Positions 4,906 through 5,214 of a stretch of DNA of 5,214 nucleotides are shown piece by piece. Position 1 is the stretch's first letter. Every line of letters starts with the position of its first letter. The translations under genes and the position numbers were made by a program. This DNA is from Oceanospirillaceae bacterium. GTDB taxonomy: Bacteria > Pseudomonadota > Gammaproteobacteria > Pseudomonadales > Balneatricaceae. Location of the stretch: the NCBI GenBank assembly GCA_023954795.1, contig JAGSHA010000255.1, forward strand, positions 1 through 5,214. The letters run 5' to 3'. The notes beneath the pieces are model-generated. The model made no database searches. It saw only the letters and a program-made list of their open reading frames with translations, and had not been told where the DNA came from.

Positions 4906-5214
4906 TTACTTCGCACCGCGGTTGGTTAGGACCGCAGGTATCGTTAATAGCAAAATCTTCACATCCAGCCAGAACGACAAGTTGCGGATATACTGAATAT
5001 CCAGCCTGATCCATTCGTCAAAACCGATATTATCGCGGTCTGCAATCTGCCAGAGGCAGGTAATCCCCGGTTTTACTTCCCGACGCATGACATGCCACTG
5101 CCCCATCTGTTTGTCTTCGGTCACCGGCAGGGGACGTGGACCCACCAAACTCATATCGCCGCGTAAGACGTTATACAGTTGTGGCAGCTCGTCGATACTC
5201 CACTTACGAATAAA
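4906..5214 (-). CDS. C-terminal part of a polysaccharide-priming sugar transferase (ExoY/WcaJ type)
   Basis: The last 102 residues of a bacterial sugar transferase (PF02397 family) are encoded up to the right edge, where the frame is still open. Members move a sugar-phosphate from a nucleotide sugar onto undecaprenyl phosphate at the inner membrane, the first step of exopolysaccharide or O-antigen unit assembly. Visible signatures are KWSIDELPQLYNVLRGDMS, with the Asp-Glu pair, and the adjoining LVGPRP. VKPGITCLWQI follows, and then FDEWIRLDIQYIRNLSFWLD. The protein ends in NRGAK. An internal Met at 5154 is not the start, since the conserved KWSIDELPQ lies before it. The catalytic core N-terminus and any membrane helices are outside the window. 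The sugar cannot be predicted. It is probably at the edge of a polysaccharide cluster extending to the right. Confidence 0.92.
   Translation of the reverse strand, partial: FIRKWSIDELPQLYNVLRGDMSLVGPRPLPVTEDKQMGQWHVMRREVKPGITCLWQIADRDNIGFDEWIRLDIQYIRNLSFWLDVKILLLTIPAVLTNRGAK

Noticed and set aside
4918..4935. GCGGT/ACCGC inverted repeat at the end of the sugar transferase
   Set aside because: It is only a five-base stem within coding sequence and no U-tract follows. Chance is sufficient.
4772..4996. Plus-strand open frame of 74 codons starting at TTG
   Set aside because: It overlaps the end of the sugar transferase on the opposite strand, has no ribosome binding site, and resembles no family I know.
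5152..5154. Met codon at 5154-5152 as the start of the sugar transferase
   Set aside because: The conserved KWSIDELPQLYNVLRGD lies directly before it in the same open frame, so the gene continues past the right edge.

Overview
The window looks like chromosomal DNA of a Gram-negative bacterium, most likely a gammaproteobacterium. The basis is family resemblance of the proteins (a PilJ-type periplasmic sensor, CheA/CheY/CheX-like proteins, a Pcm methyltransferase, an undecaprenyl-phosphate sugar transferase) and a sigma-54-type promoter. I cannot name a genus. No rRNA, tRNA, CRISPR array, insertion sequence or prophage is visible.

Layout. Positions 1-96 (minus) hold the first 32 codons of a gene leaving the left edge. 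Positions 97-441 are a 345-base divergent regulatory region. It has a dyad near the minus-strand gene, repeated GTGCAC and GGCGCGTG motifs, a perfect 7-bp-arm palindrome, a 23-base A/T-only tract, and a -24/-12 (sigma-54) element about 40 bases before the next start codon. From 442 to 3412 runs a tight plus-strand operon. It encodes a 705-residue membrane hybrid of PilJ-type receptor, PAS-like domain, HPt and CheA-like ATPase, then a 121-residue stand-alone receiver and a 152-residue CheX-like phosphatase. A possible 42-codon small ORF follows, then a protein-L-isoaspartate O-methyltransferase (3578-4243). The minus strand then carries an XRE-family regulator (4306-4647, convergent with pcm), a 258-base non-coding stretch, and the C-terminal 102 residues of a polysaccharide-priming sugar transferase leaving the right edge.

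How the genes may work together. The kinase holds in one polypeptide what chemotaxis splits among MCP, CheW and CheA: periplasmic sensing, a phospho-accepting histidine and an ATPase. The receiver would take the phosphoryl group and act by protein contact, because it has no output domain. The CheX-like protein would dephosphorylate it. No flagellar or pilus genes, MCP, CheW, CheR or CheB are in view, so this looks like a compact signalling module and not a classical chemotaxis operon. The sensor has an AGRQRM motif resembling the nitrate-binding P-box of NarX/NarQ and the PilJ domain of McpN, so nitrate or a related anion is a reasonable ligand hypothesis. A polysaccharide gene lies nearby, but no direct link to the module can be shown here.
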